Source of the DNA: an uncultured Sutterella sp.
GTDB lineage: Bacteria; Pseudomonadota; Gammaproteobacteria; Burkholderiales; Burkholderiaceae_F
NCBI GenBank assembly: GCA_905213905.1
Contig: CAJMKD010000022.1
Coordinates: 1-36,869, forward strand
Length of the DNA: 36,869 bases
Direction: 5' to 3'
The stretch's first letter is position 1. The number at the start of each line of letters is the position of its first letter. This document shows positions 25,112-32,699 of this stretch, in pieces. The position numbers and the translations under genes were made by a program. A model generated the notes under the pieces. It was not told the DNA's origin. It was given only the letters and a program-made list of their open reading frames with translations, and made no database searches.

Positions 25112-25438
25112 GTGAAGCCGTCGCAGCTTCAACGGATGCTGTCCGGGCAAGGCTCGCACGCTTGTTGAGAAGAGTGCCGAAATAATCGTAAGGAGGTGCA
25201 AAGAGCAAGGGCGAATGACGCAAGTTCTTTTGCCCGTACCTAAAATGAAATAATGCGCGGCGGCAGCAGTGCGGCAGTTTGGCCGTCTGCCGTCGCGCGG
25301 CAGGACAACCGGCCGCAACGGCCGGACCGCTGATAAGTACAAAAGCCGGCGCACGCATCGTTCATCGGGGGACGGCGGGCAGGAAAACGCCGTTCGAACG
25401 AAGGCGGAGCAGCCGGCAGCAAAAAAGGGAAAAGCAAA
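25112..25438 (+). other. Intergenic region upstream of relA
   Basis: These 327 bases hold no convincing gene. AGGAGGTG at 25191-25198 is a perfect Shine-Dalgarno match, but the next ATG (25215) is 16 bases away and opens only a 12-codon frame (MTQVLLPVPKMK, stop 25251-25253). No clear terminator for the upstream gene and no strong promoter for relA are visible, though one must exist here. Confidence 0.5.
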
Positions 25439-27562
25439 ATGGGGGAAGCGGCAGCACAGCTTTCGGCCGATCCGATGCTTGCAAGAAGCATGATCGAGCC
25501 GCTCTACAGGGAACTCATGCTTTCTACCGGCGAGTCCGCGCTGGCGCATGCGGACGGCGTCGCATCGATTCTTCGCGGCGTTCGCGATGATCCCGAACTG
25601 ATTGCGGCGGCTTATCTTTTCTGCGTGCCGCGCGTCATTCAGAATTCCGGCGAATGGATTGAAAAGAGTTTTGGCGCCACGGTGGCGGGGCTCGTTGCTG
25701 AATTGGGCAAGCTCAATGATCTCTCCACGAAAACGCGCTCGGAGTCGAAGGAAGCCAATGCGACGATGCAGCCCGAGGCGCTTCGCCGCATGTTCCTCGC
25801 CATGTGCCAGGATCTGCGCGTCGTGCTGCTCAAGCTTGCAAGCCGCCTGCAGACGCTTCGCTGGTTTGCGTCTTCGCACAGCGAAGGTGCGGAGCAGTTC
25901 GGCAGCGAGACGCTTGCGGTGTATGCGCCGCTCGCCAACCGCCTCGGCATTTGGCAGATCAAGTGGGAGCTTGAGGATCTGTCGCTGCGCTTTACGCGGC
26001 CTGCGGAATACCACGCCATCGCTCGCGAACTCGATGAGTCCCGCGAAGAGCGTCTGGAATTCATGCAGCTGGCCGTCCAGCGCATTCGATCGCTCCTCTC
26101 GAATCATCACATCCGCGCGGAGGTTTCCGGGCGGCCCAAGCATATTTACTCCATCTGGAAGAAGATGCAGCGCAAGCATCTGCGCTTCGACCAGCTTTTC
26201 GATGTGCGCGCTTTGCGAATCATCGTCGACACGGTCGAGCAGTGCTACGAGGTTCTCTCGATCGTGCAGGAGAACTTCCAGACGATTTCCAAGGAGTACG
26301 ACGACTACATCGCCAAGCCGAAGCCGAACGGCTATCAGTCGCTTCACACTGTGGTGACGGATGCGGCAGGACGGCCGATCGAAATTCAGATCCGCACGCG
26401 CGCCATGCATGAATTCGCCGAACTCGGCGTTGCGGCGCATTGGCGCTACAAAGAGGCAGGGAATTCAAACGGCGTCTCGAGCGCCGAAGAGCAGCGCGTG
26501 GCGTGGCTGCGGCAGCTGCTCGCCTGGCGTTCGGACGTCGGCCAGGCGCCTGATGCGGCCAATCAGGCGGTCGAGGACGATCACGTCTACTGCTTGACGC
26601 CGCAGGGGCGCGTCGTTGAGCTGCCCACGGGAGCGACGCCGGTTGACTTCGCCTACATGGTGCACACGCAGCTCGGCCACCGCATGAAGGGCGCCAAGGT
26701 CGACGGGCAGATGGTGCCGCTCAACACGAAGCTCAAGACTGGGCAGACCGTTGAGATTATTGCAGGCAAAACCGGGCAGCCGAGCCGCGACTGGCTTAAT
26801 CCGGAACTTGGCTATGCGGCGAGTCCAAGAACGCGAAACAAAGTCCGGCAGTGGTTCAACGCGCAGCTCACGCAGGAGCTTCTCTCAGAGGGGCGGGATC
26901 GTCTCGACAAGGAGCTTGCGCGCCTCGGGCGCACGGCGGTCAAGCTCGATGACCTCGCCAAGCGCCTCGGCTTTGACAGCGTCGACGAGCTCTGCATCGC
27001 CTTTGCCAAGGAGGAGATCACGCTCACGGCGCTGCAGCAGGCCGTGCAGCCGCCTAAGCCCGTCGAGCCGGAGCAGCCGGAGGTTGTTGTCCGCAACGAG
27101 AGTGCGAGCGCACGGCGCGGCAAAGTCCTCGTGGTGGGCGTCGACTCGCTTCTCACGCAGCTTGCGCGCTGCTGCCACCCGGTGCCGCCCGACGAGATCG
27201 TGGGCTATGTCTCCCGCGGCCGCGGCGTCATGATTCACCGGGCGGACTGCCCGAACATACGCAACATGCTTGAGCAGGATCCCGATCGCCTCATTGAAGT
27301 GAGCTGGGGTTCCGCCGCAGGCGTCGATGCAGTCTATCCGGCGGAAATTCTCATTGTTTCGCAGGACCGCCAGACGCTGCTCAAGGACATCTCCGAGGTC
27401 TTCCAGCGTGAAAAAATTCACATTACCGCGATGAATTCGAACAGGGTGAAGGGCGACCAGCACATGCGCTTTCGCATTGAGACGCGCGGTGCGGAAGATC
27501 TGCGACGCACGCTGGCGGGGCTGCGCGAGATCAAGGGCGTTCTTTCGGCGCGGCGCGTCTAA
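25439..27562 (+). CDS. relA: (p)ppGpp synthetase RelA (hydrolase site degenerate)
   Basis: A RelA/SpoT-family protein of 707 residues that makes the stringent-response alarmone on starved ribosomes. The order is a degenerate HD domain (about 30-170), the synthetase domain (RPKHIYSIWKKMQRKH, FDVRALRIIVD and KPNGYQSLHTVV), a TGS domain (DHVYCLTPQGRVVELPTGATPVDFAY), a Cys-rich region (ARCCHPVPPDEIVGY with HRADCPN) and a C-terminal ACT domain. Where hydrolases have His-Asp, this protein reads YLFCVP, so hydrolysis should be lost, as in other beta/gamma RelA proteins; a separate SpoT must lie elsewhere. The ATG at 25439 is preceded by AGGGAAAAG. A terminator follows. Confidence 0.95.
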   Translation: MGEAAAQLSADPMLARSMIEPLYRELMLSTGESALAHADGVASILRGVRDDPELIAAAYLFCVPRVIQNSGEWIEKSFGATVAGLVAELGKLNDLSTKTRSESKEANATMQPEALRRMFLAMCQDLRVVLLKLASRLQTLRWFASSHSEGAEQFGSETLAVYAPLANRLGIWQIKWELEDLSLRFTRPAEYHAIARELDESREERLEFMQLAVQRIRSLLSNHHIRAEVSGRPKHIYSIWKKMQRKHLRFDQLFDVRALRIIVDTVEQCYEVLSIVQENFQTISKEYDDYIAKPKPNGYQSLHTVVTDAAGRPIEIQIRTRAMHEFAELGVAAHWRYKEAGNSNGVSSAEEQRVAWLRQLLAWRSDVGQAPDAANQAVEDDHVYCLTPQGRVVELPTGATPVDFAYMVHTQLGHRMKGAKVDGQMVPLNTKLKTGQTVEIIAGKTGQPSRDWLNPELGYAASPRTRNKVRQWFNAQLTQELLSEGRDRLDKELARLGRTAVKLDDLAKRLGFDSVDELCIAFAKEEITLTALQQAVQPPKPVEPEQPEVVVRNESASARRGKVLVVGVDSLLTQLARCCHPVPPDEIVGYVSRGRGVMIHRADCPNIRNMLEQDPDRLIEVSWGSAAGVDAVYPAEILIVSQDRQTLLKDISEVFQREKIHITAMNSNRVKGDQHMRFRIETRGAEDLRRTLAGLREIKGVLSARRV

Positions 27563-27588
27563 GTTGTGAGGCGGGCTATTGTCCAAAG

Positions 27589-27629
27589 AGCGGAGCGTTT
27601 CGCAGAAGCGGCGGGACGCTCCGCTTTTT
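27589..27629 (+). terminator. Intrinsic terminator of relA
   Basis: A 10-bp stem (AGCGGAGCGT at 27589-27598 with ACGCTCCGCT at 27616-27625) with a 17-base loop ends in TTTTT. Confidence 0.85.
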
Positions 27630-27728
27630 ATGAAAAAAAGATCAGGAATATCAATAAAAAAGCAGGGATTCAGACTGGCGCAAAAGCTTTGGGACTGATT
27701 TTTTTTGGATTTTTTTTTGAGAAGACTC

Positions 27729-27756
27729 TTGCAAAAAGTTTTCGTCTATGTATAAT
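27729..27756 (+). promoter_or_regulatory. Promoter of tRNA-Val (and probably of thrS and the genes behind it)
   Basis: TTGCAA (27729-27734) and a perfect TATAAT (27751-27756) are spaced by 16 bases. The predicted start near 27763 lies about 20 bases before the mature tRNA-Val 5' end. No other promoter is evident before thrS, so readthrough from here may feed thrS. Confidence 0.8.
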
Positions 27757-27784
27757 TCGCTTCTCGCACCGCTCGCGACACAAC

Positions 27785-27861
27785 AGGCACGTAGCTCAGT
27801 TGGTTAGAGCATCACCTTGACATGGTGGGGGTCGTTGGTTCGAATCCAATCGTGCCTACCA
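27785..27861 (+). tRNA. tRNA-Val (anticodon GAC), CCA encoded
   Basis: A 77-base cloverleaf: acceptor AGGCACG pairs with CGTGCCT, discriminator A, encoded CCA. The anticodon stem TCACC/GGTGG encloses TTGACAT, giving anticodon GAC at 27819-27821. The T-arm has GGTTCGAATCC. It lies directly upstream of the thrS leader; only 25 bases separate its CCA from the leader ORF. Confidence 0.96.
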
Positions 27862-27886
27862 GAATTTATTTTGGGAACTGTTGACG

Positions 27887-27931
27887 ATGTCATTGAAGAC
27901 TACTCTTCGTACAACAACACCCCGTCTATAA
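27887..27931 (+). CDS. Threonine-rich leader peptide of thrS
   Basis: A 14-codon ORF encoding MSLKTTLRTTTPRL then TAA. Five of 14 codons are threonine, in runs of two (ACT ACT) and three (ACA ACA ACA). A GGGA lies about ten bases before the ATG as a modest ribosome-binding site. The stop is 46 bases before the left arm of an intrinsic terminator, which in turn lies just ahead of thrS. This is the arrangement of ribosome-mediated attenuation: stalling on Thr codons when threonyl-tRNA is scarce would stop the terminator forming. The threonine content and the identity of the downstream gene agree; the mechanism is inference. Too short for routine gene calling. Confidence 0.7.
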   Translation: MSLKTTLRTTTPRL

Positions 27932-27977
27932 ATAAACGTGGGCGTGGGCGAAGCGTTGTCGACAGTTTGCCAGACAG

Positions 27978-28008
27978 AAAAAGTGCGGGCTCATGTCCGC
28001 ACTTTTTT
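27978..28008 (+). terminator. Intrinsic terminator / attenuator ahead of thrS
   Basis: An 11-bp perfect stem (AAAAAGTGCGG at 27978-27988 with CCGCACTTTTT at 27997-28007) with an 8-base loop ends in a T-run. It lies 31 bases before the thrS ATG and behind the threonine-rich leader. It can end the tRNA-Val transcript and gate thrS. A weak competing pairing is AGTTTGC (27964-27970) with GCGGGCT (27985-27991), which would open the left arm. Confidence 0.88.
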
Positions 28009-28038
28009 TATGTCTGTGAAATTTGCAAGGACCTCAAA

Positions 28039-29958
28039 ATGGTAGCGATTACTCTTCCCGACGGCAGCAAGCGTGAATTTGACGCGCCGGTAACGGTTGC
28101 CGACATCGCCGCTTCGATCGGCGCTGGCCTCGCCAAGGCTGCGCTCGCTGGCAAGGTTGACGGCAAGCTTGTAGACCTCTCGCATGTGGTCGACGCTGAT
28201 GCCGCCGTTTCCATCATCACCGGGAAGGATCCCGAAGGCCTTGAAATTCTGCGCCATTCAACCGCGCACCTCATGGCGCAGGCTGTCAAGGAGCTCTATC
28301 CGGATGCGCAGGTGACGATCGGGCCGGCTATTGAAAACGGCTTTTACTACGACTTCTCCTACAGCCGTCCCTTCACGCCGGATGATCTCGTTGCGATCGA
28401 AGCGCGCATGGACGAACTTGTGAAGAAGGACATTCCGATCGTGCGCGAAGAAATGAAGCGCGAAGATGCGGTCAAGTTCTTCCTCGGGCTCGGCGAAAAG
28501 TACAAGGCTGAAATCATTGAATCCATTCCGCAAGGCGAAACGATTTCGCTCTATCGCCAGGGCGACTTCATCGACCTCTGCCGCGGGCCTCACGTTCCGT
28601 CGACGGGGCGCCTCAAGGTGCATCGCCTCATGAAGGTGGCGGGCGCCTACTGGCGCGGCGACAGCAAAAACGAGATGCTTCAGCGCATCTACGGCACGGC
28701 CTGGTCCACGAAGGAGGAGCAGAAGGCCTACCTCGACATGCTTGCTGAAGCGGAAAAGCGCGATCATCGCCGCCTGGGCAAGGAGCTCGATCTCTTCCAT
28801 CTGCAGGATGAAGCCCCGGGCATGATCTTCTGGCATGCCAAGGGCTGGGCTCTCTGGCAGGTCGTCGAGCAGTACATGCGCCGCGTCTATCAGGACAACG
28901 GCTACGAAGAGGTCAAGGCGCCGCAGCTGCTCGACCGCTCGCTCTGGGAGCGTTCCGGCCACTGGGCCAAGTATCGTGAAAACATGTTCACGACCGAATC
29001 GGAAAACCGCTACTTTGCGCTCAAGCCGATGAACTGCCCGGGCCACATCCAGATCTTCAATTCGAAGCTTCGCTCCTACCGCGATCTGCCGCTGCGCATT
29101 GGTGAATTCGGCCAGTGCCACCGCAATGAGCCGTCGGGCTCGCTGCATGGCCTCATGCGCGTGCGCGGCTTCACGCAGGACGACGGCCACATTTTCTGCA
29201 CGGAAGACCAGATTCTTGCGGAATGCGAAACCTACACGCGTCTCGTTCAGCAGGTTTACCGCGACTTCGGCTTCACTGAAATTGCGTACAAGGTTGCGAC
29301 GCGTCCCGAAATGCGCATTGGTGAAGATGCTGTCTGGGACAAGGCTGAGCATGCGCTGATGGCAAGCCTCGATGCGCTTGGCATCAAATACGAAATTCTC
29401 GAAGGTGAAGGCGCTTTCTACGGTCCCAAGATTGAATACCATCTGAAGGACTGCCTCGGCCGCTCCTGGCAGTGCGGCACGATTCAGGTCGACTTCCAGA
29501 TGCCGGGCCGACTCGGCGCCGAATACGTTGCCGAGGACAACACCCGCAAGGTGCCCGTGATGCTGCACCGCGCAATGCTCGGCTCGCTCGAGCGCTGGAT
29601 CGGCATGCTGATCGAAGAATACGCGGGCGCCTTCCCCGTCTGGCTCGCTCCGGTTCAGGCCGCGATTGCGCCCATTACCGATGCGCAGGCGGGCTACGTC
29701 AAGGAAGTGGCGCTTAAGCTGCATCAGGCCGGCATTCGCGTGCAGACTGATTTGCGCAGCGAAAAAATCAACTATAAAATTCGCGAACTTAGTCTGCAGA
29801 AGATTCCGTACATCGCCGTCGTCGGCGAAAAGGAAGCTGCTGCTGGGACGGTATCGATTCGCGGCCGCGGCAACAAGGATCTCGGCGTTATGAAGGTCGA
29901 AGATTTCATTGCCATGGTGCTCAAGCAGGTCGCTGAACGCACCGCCGACCAAGCCTGA
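28039..29958 (+). CDS. thrS: Threonyl-tRNA synthetase
   Basis: A class II synthetase of 639 residues (E. coli 642). It has the N-terminal TGS domain (MVAITLPDGSKREFDAPVTV, about 1-60), the editing domain with HSTAHLMAQAVKEL (about 75-80) and the YRQGDFIDLCRGPHVPSTG block, then the catalytic core with MNCPGHIQIF (zinc-binding Cys), FGQCHRNEPSGSLHGLMRVRGFTQDDGHIFC and a C-terminal anticodon-binding domain. The ATG at 28039 has AAGGA upstream. It follows a terminator and a threonine-rich leader ORF, so attenuation by threonyl-tRNA supply is likely. It begins the conserved run thrS-infC-rpmI-rplT-pheST-ihfA. Confidence 0.97.
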   Translation: MVAITLPDGSKREFDAPVTVADIAASIGAGLAKAALAGKVDGKLVDLSHVVDADAAVSIITGKDPEGLEILRHSTAHLMAQAVKELYPDAQVTIGPAIENGFYYDFSYSRPFTPDDLVAIEARMDELVKKDIPIVREEMKREDAVKFFLGLGEKYKAEIIESIPQGETISLYRQGDFIDLCRGPHVPSTGRLKVHRLMKVAGAYWRGDSKNEMLQRIYGTAWSTKEEQKAYLDMLAEAEKRDHRRLGKELDLFHLQDEAPGMIFWHAKGWALWQVVEQYMRRVYQDNGYEEVKAPQLLDRSLWERSGHWAKYRENMFTTESENRYFALKPMNCPGHIQIFNSKLRSYRDLPLRIGEFGQCHRNEPSGSLHGLMRVRGFTQDDGHIFCTEDQILAECETYTRLVQQVYRDFGFTEIAYKVATRPEMRIGEDAVWDKAEHALMASLDALGIKYEILEGEGAFYGPKIEYHLKDCLGRSWQCGTIQVDFQMPGRLGAEYVAEDNTRKVPVMLHRAMLGSLERWIGMLIEEYAGAFPVWLAPVQAAIAPITDAQAGYVKEVALKLHQAGIRVQTDLRSEKINYKIRELSLQKIPYIAVVGEKEAAAGTVSIRGRGNKDLGVMKVEDFIAMVLKQVAERTADQA

Positions 29959-29984
29959 AATTTGATTTGACCGACATTCTTTTA

Positions 29985-30009
29985 CCGAGCACCCGAAGCG
30001 GGTGCTCGG
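29985..30009 (+). promoter_or_regulatory. Strong hairpin between thrS and infC
   Basis: CCGAGCACCC (29985-29994) pairs perfectly with GGGTGCTCGG (30000-30009) across a 5-base loop (11 bp if the loop-closing G-C is counted). No T-run follows, so it is not a canonical terminator. It lies about 62 bases before the infC start and could be an RNase processing or control site. Confidence 0.6.
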
Positions 30010-30071
30010 ATGAATGTCGAATTCATCGCCCGCATTTCTCGTGGTGCGGGAAAACCAACCGGAGAAGAGCC

Positions 30072-30593
30072 ATAGCTCAAGATCGCAAGCATCGGATCAA
30101 TGGTGAGATCCGAGTCCCTGAAGTCCGACTGACCGGCGTCGACGGCGCCCAGATCGGTATTGTTCGTACTGCCGAAGCCCTTCGCATGGCCGAAGAGGCC
30201 GACGTCGATCTCGTCGAAATCGCTCCCAAGGCGGTTCCGCCTGTCTGCCGTCTGATGGACTACGGCAAGTTCCGCTACCAGGAACAGAAGAAGGCTCAGG
30301 AAGCCAAGGCCAAGCAGAAGATCGTTCAGGTGAAGGAAGTGAAGTTCCGCCCGGCAACGGACGAAAACGACTTTCAGACGAAGCTGCGCAGTCTTGTGCG
30401 ATTCCTCAACGACGGCGACAAAGCAAAGGTGACGCTGCGCTTCCGCGGCCGTGAAATGGCCCATCAGCAGTTCGGCACCGCGCTTATGAACCGCGTGAAG
30501 GAGGAGCTCCAGGACATCGCGCAGGTCGAGCATCAGCCGAAGCTCGAAGGGCGTCAGATGATCATGGTGCTCGCGCCGAAAAAGAAGCGCTGA
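30072..30593 (+). CDS. infC: Translation initiation factor IF-3, with ATA start
   Basis: IF-3 binds the 30S subunit, keeps it free and rejects wrong start codons. The protein begins AQDRKHRINGEIRVPEVRL after the start and runs 173 residues (E. coli 180), with the VCRLMDYGKFRYQ linker region and the C-terminal domain HQQFGTALMNRV. No ATG, GTG or TTG fits; the ATA at 30072 has GGAGAAG just upstream and lines up with the family N-terminus. Rare AUU or AUA starts in infC are known to give autoregulation, because IF-3 discriminates against them. The frame opens further up at 29967, but that part crosses the hairpin and looks unreal. Confidence 0.95.
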   Translation: MAQDRKHRINGEIRVPEVRLTGVDGAQIGIVRTAEALRMAEEADVDLVEIAPKAVPPVCRLMDYGKFRYQEQKKAQEAKAKQKIVQVKEVKFRPATDENDFQTKLRSLVRFLNDGDKAKVTLRFRGREMAHQQFGTALMNRVKEELQDIAQVEHQPKLEGRQMIMVLAPKKKR

Positions 30594-30598
30594 TCCGG

Positions 30599-30628
30599 TT
30601 GCAAAGACAAATCGAATTTGCGTAAAAT
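30599..30628 (+). promoter_or_regulatory. Candidate promoter of rpmI-rplT
   Basis: TTGCAA (30599-30604) and TAAAAT (30623-30628) are spaced by 18 bases, in the gap after infC. It would make rpmI-rplT partly independent of thrS-infC. Confidence 0.55.
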
Positions 30629-30641
30629 CGCAACCTTTCCA

Positions 30642-30669
30642 GAGAACCGCACCGCTAGGCGCGGTTCTC
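30642..30669 (+). promoter_or_regulatory. Hairpin in the rpmI leader
   Basis: GAGAACCGC (30642-30650) pairs with GCGGTTCTC (30661-30669) over a 10-base loop. There is no T-run. In other bacteria rpmI-rplT is repressed by L20 binding a structured leader, so this is a candidate L20 control element; that role is inferred from position only. Confidence 0.5.
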
Positions 30670-30758
30670 CAATGACAAGTGAACTCGCGGCAGAGTGAAG
30701 TGTCCTTTCGGTCTGAAGGGAACGCCCGATGTTCATCAAATAAAAGAGGAACGGCCAA

Positions 30759-30956
30759 ATGCCGAAGATGAAGACCAAGCGCGCCGCCGCCAAGCGGTTC
30801 AAGCCGCGTGCCAGCGGCTCGATCAAGCGCGCCCACGCTACGAAGCGTCACATCCTGACGAAGCGCACGACGAAGAACAAGCGTCAGCTGCGCGGCATGG
30901 TCAATGTGCACGAAGCGGATATGAAGTCCGTGAAGCGCATGCTCCCCTACGCCTAA
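30759..30956 (+). CDS. rpmI: 50S ribosomal protein L35
   Basis: A very basic protein of 65 residues, the usual L35 length, beginning MPKMKTKRAAAKRFKPRASG and ending in a VKRMLPYA-type tail. It is preceded by AGAGGAA and followed after 16 bases by rplT, its universal partner. Confidence 0.97.
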   Translation: MPKMKTKRAAAKRFKPRASGSIKRAHATKRHILTKRTTKNKRQLRGMVNVHEADMKSVKRMLPYA

Positions 30957-30972
30957 TTAGGAGATAGAAAAG

Positions 30973-31323
30973 ATGCCTCGTGTGAAGCGTGGTGTGACGG
31001 CCCGTGCTCGTCATAAGAAGATTTTTGCCCTGACCAAGGGCTTCCGTCTGCGCCGCAACAACGTTTTCCGTGTTGCCAAGCAGGCTGCCATGCGTGCCGG
31101 TCAGTACGCTTATCGTGACCGCCGCAACAAGAAGCGTGTTTTCCGCCGCCTCTGGATCGCTCGTATCAACGCCGGTACCCGTGCCAACGGCATGACCTAC
31201 TCGGTGTTCATGAACGGTCTGAAGAAGGCCGGCATCGCCCTCGACCGCAAGGTGCTCGCCGATATGGCCGTGTTCGACAAGGAAGGCTTTGCCGCCCTCG
31301 TCGCCCAGGTCAAGGCCGCCTAA
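30973..31323 (+). CDS. rplT: 50S ribosomal protein L20
   Basis: A basic protein of 116 residues (E. coli 118) that nucleates 50S assembly by binding 23S rRNA and, in many bacteria, represses its own operon. The start MPRVKRGVTARARHKK and the block RLWIARINAGTRANGM are diagnostic. A good AGGAG site lies upstream. A terminator follows. Confidence 0.97.
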   Translation: MPRVKRGVTARARHKKIFALTKGFRLRRNNVFRVAKQAAMRAGQYAYRDRRNKKRVFRRLWIARINAGTRANGMTYSVFMNGLKKAGIALDRKVLADMAVFDKEGFAALVAQVKAA

Positions 31324-31383
31324 TCAGCGTCTGAGCCGCGAGGGATCCGCAGACGGCTTTTATGATCTGCGGATGCCGAAAAG

Positions 31384-31417
31384 GAGACTCGGTTGCATAA
31401 GCCGGGTCTCTTTTTTT
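31384..31417 (+). terminator. Intrinsic terminator after rplT
   Basis: A stem of about 9 bp (31384-31392 with 31402-31410, one T-G pair) is followed by seven T. It ends the rpmI-rplT transcript or attenuates readthrough into pheST. Confidence 0.85.
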
Positions 31418-31487
31418 GTCTTTTTTCCTGGACCGAGGCTCTGAAAAATTTCGTGTAAAATCCGAATTCTATGACGTCCGCAGACGC

Positions 31488-31580
31488 GGCGCGCATCAGC
31501 ATGCGCGCCGGACATGCTGCGGCCGCCCGAATCGGGCGCCGATCCCTCAGAAAAAGCGCAGGCGGAAACCTGCGCTTTTT
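31488..31580 (+). promoter_or_regulatory. Structured pheS leader with terminator hairpin
   Basis: Three hairpins follow one another: GGCGCGCA/TGCGCGCC at 31488-31509, GCCCGA/TCGGGC near 31525-31538, and a perfect 12-bp stem (AAAAAGCGCAGG at 31551-31562 with CCTGCGCTTTTT at 31569-31580) with a 6-base loop and T-run. A -10-like TGTAAAAT ends at 31461. The last hairpin can stop transcription about 80 bases before pheS, so it may be an attenuator. No phenylalanine-rich ORF follows the -10. Confidence 0.7.
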
Positions 31581-31661
31581 AAGCTTGAAAATGAGCGCGC
31601 CCGCGGAGATTGAAGGCTATTTGTGCCTTCGTTCGACAAGAACAGCGAACAGAGATTCAAC

Positions 31662-32678
31662 ATGCAGGAACTTTCCGAACTGATCGAGTCCGCGCAGAAG
31701 GACTTCGCTGAAGCGAAGCAGCCCGCCGCTCTCGAAGACGCCAAAGCGCGCTACATCGGCAAGACCGGCCGCATCACGATGCTCATGAAGGAGCTCGGCA
31801 AGCTTGCGCCGGAGGAGCGCCGTGCGCGCGGTCAGGAGATCAATCGTGCCAAGGCCGAGATTGAGGCCGCTCTCAATGCGCGGCGCGAAGCGCTGGCCGA
31901 AGAAGCGCTTGCCGAGAAGCTTGCGCTCGAAGCGATCGACGTGACGCTGCCGGGCCGCTTCCGCTCTGAAGGCGGCATTCATCCGGTGATGCGCACCTGG
32001 ATGCGCATTGAAGAGATCTTCCGCTCGATTGGCTTCGATGTGGCCGACGGTCCCGAGATCGAAAACGATTGGTTCAGCTTCACGGCGCTCAACAATCCGC
32101 CCAATCATCCGGCCCGCTCGATGCAGGACACGTTCTACGTGGACCTCAACGACGATGATGGCCGTCCCCTGCCGCTGCGCCCGCACACTTCGCCCATGCA
32201 GGTGCGCTATTCCCGCACGCACCAGACGCCGATCAAGGCGATCGCGCCGGGGCGCACATACCGCGTCGACTCCGATGCGACGCACTCGCCCATGTTCCAT
32301 CAGGTTGAAGGCCTTTGGATGGACGAAAACATCAGCTTTACGGATCTGAAGGGCGTCTACAGCGATTTCCTGCGCCGCTTCTTTGAGACGGACGATCTGG
32401 TCGTCCGCTTCCGCCCGTCCTACTTTCCGTTTACTGAGCCGTCCGTTGAAGTCGACATGATGTTCACGAGCGGTCCGCGCAAAGGCAAGTGGCTTGAAAT
32501 TTCCGGCGCCGGCGAAGTCCATCCGACCGTTGTGCGCAATTACGGCCTGGATCCCGAAAAGTACATCGGCTTTGCGTTCGGCTCCGGTCTCGAGCGCCTC
32601 ACGATGCTCCGCTACGGCATCGACGATCTTCGCCTCTTCTTTGAGGGCGATCTGCGCTTCCTTCGCCAGTTCAACTAA
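31662..32678 (+). CDS. pheS: Phenylalanyl-tRNA synthetase alpha subunit
   Basis: The catalytic subunit (338 residues; E. coli 327) of the alpha2-beta2 synthetase. An N-terminal coiled coil (about 1-90, rich in Glu, Ala and Arg) that contacts tRNA-Phe is followed by the class II core: HPVMRTWMRIEEIFRSIGFDVADGPEIE, LRPHTSPMQVRY, the motif 2 region PGRTYRVDSDATHSPMFHQVEG and the motif 3 region GFAFGSGLERLTMLRYGI. The ATG at 31662 starts MQELSEL; an upstream in-frame start at 31623 is less likely. pheT follows after 21 bases. Confidence 0.96.
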   Translation: MQELSELIESAQKDFAEAKQPAALEDAKARYIGKTGRITMLMKELGKLAPEERRARGQEINRAKAEIEAALNARREALAEEALAEKLALEAIDVTLPGRFRSEGGIHPVMRTWMRIEEIFRSIGFDVADGPEIENDWFSFTALNNPPNHPARSMQDTFYVDLNDDDGRPLPLRPHTSPMQVRYSRTHQTPIKAIAPGRTYRVDSDATHSPMFHQVEGLWMDENISFTDLKGVYSDFLRRFFETDDLVVRFRPSYFPFTEPSVEVDMMFTSGPRKGKWLEISGAGEVHPTVVRNYGLDPEKYIGFAFGSGLERLTMLRYGIDDLRLFFEGDLRFLRQFN

Positions 32679-32699
32679 CTTAAGCGCCAGAGGCTAAAA

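Noticed and set aside
24986..26440. Minus-strand ORF (484 codons) across the autotransporter end and relA
   Set aside because: It spans an intergenic gap and two recognisable genes on the other strand, and has no domain signature.
28258..29952. Minus-strand ORF (564 codons) opposite thrS
   Set aside because: Shadow of thrS, produced by high GC and codon bias.
29967..30071. Upstream extension of infC to an earlier start
   Set aside because: It crosses a strong hairpin and adds Cys/His-rich residues absent from IF-3; the ATA start fits the family.
31471..31683. Small ORFs in the pheS leader (70 and 65 codons)
   Set aside because: They run through hairpins and a terminator, have no Phe richness and no good ribosome-binding site, and overlap the pheS start.
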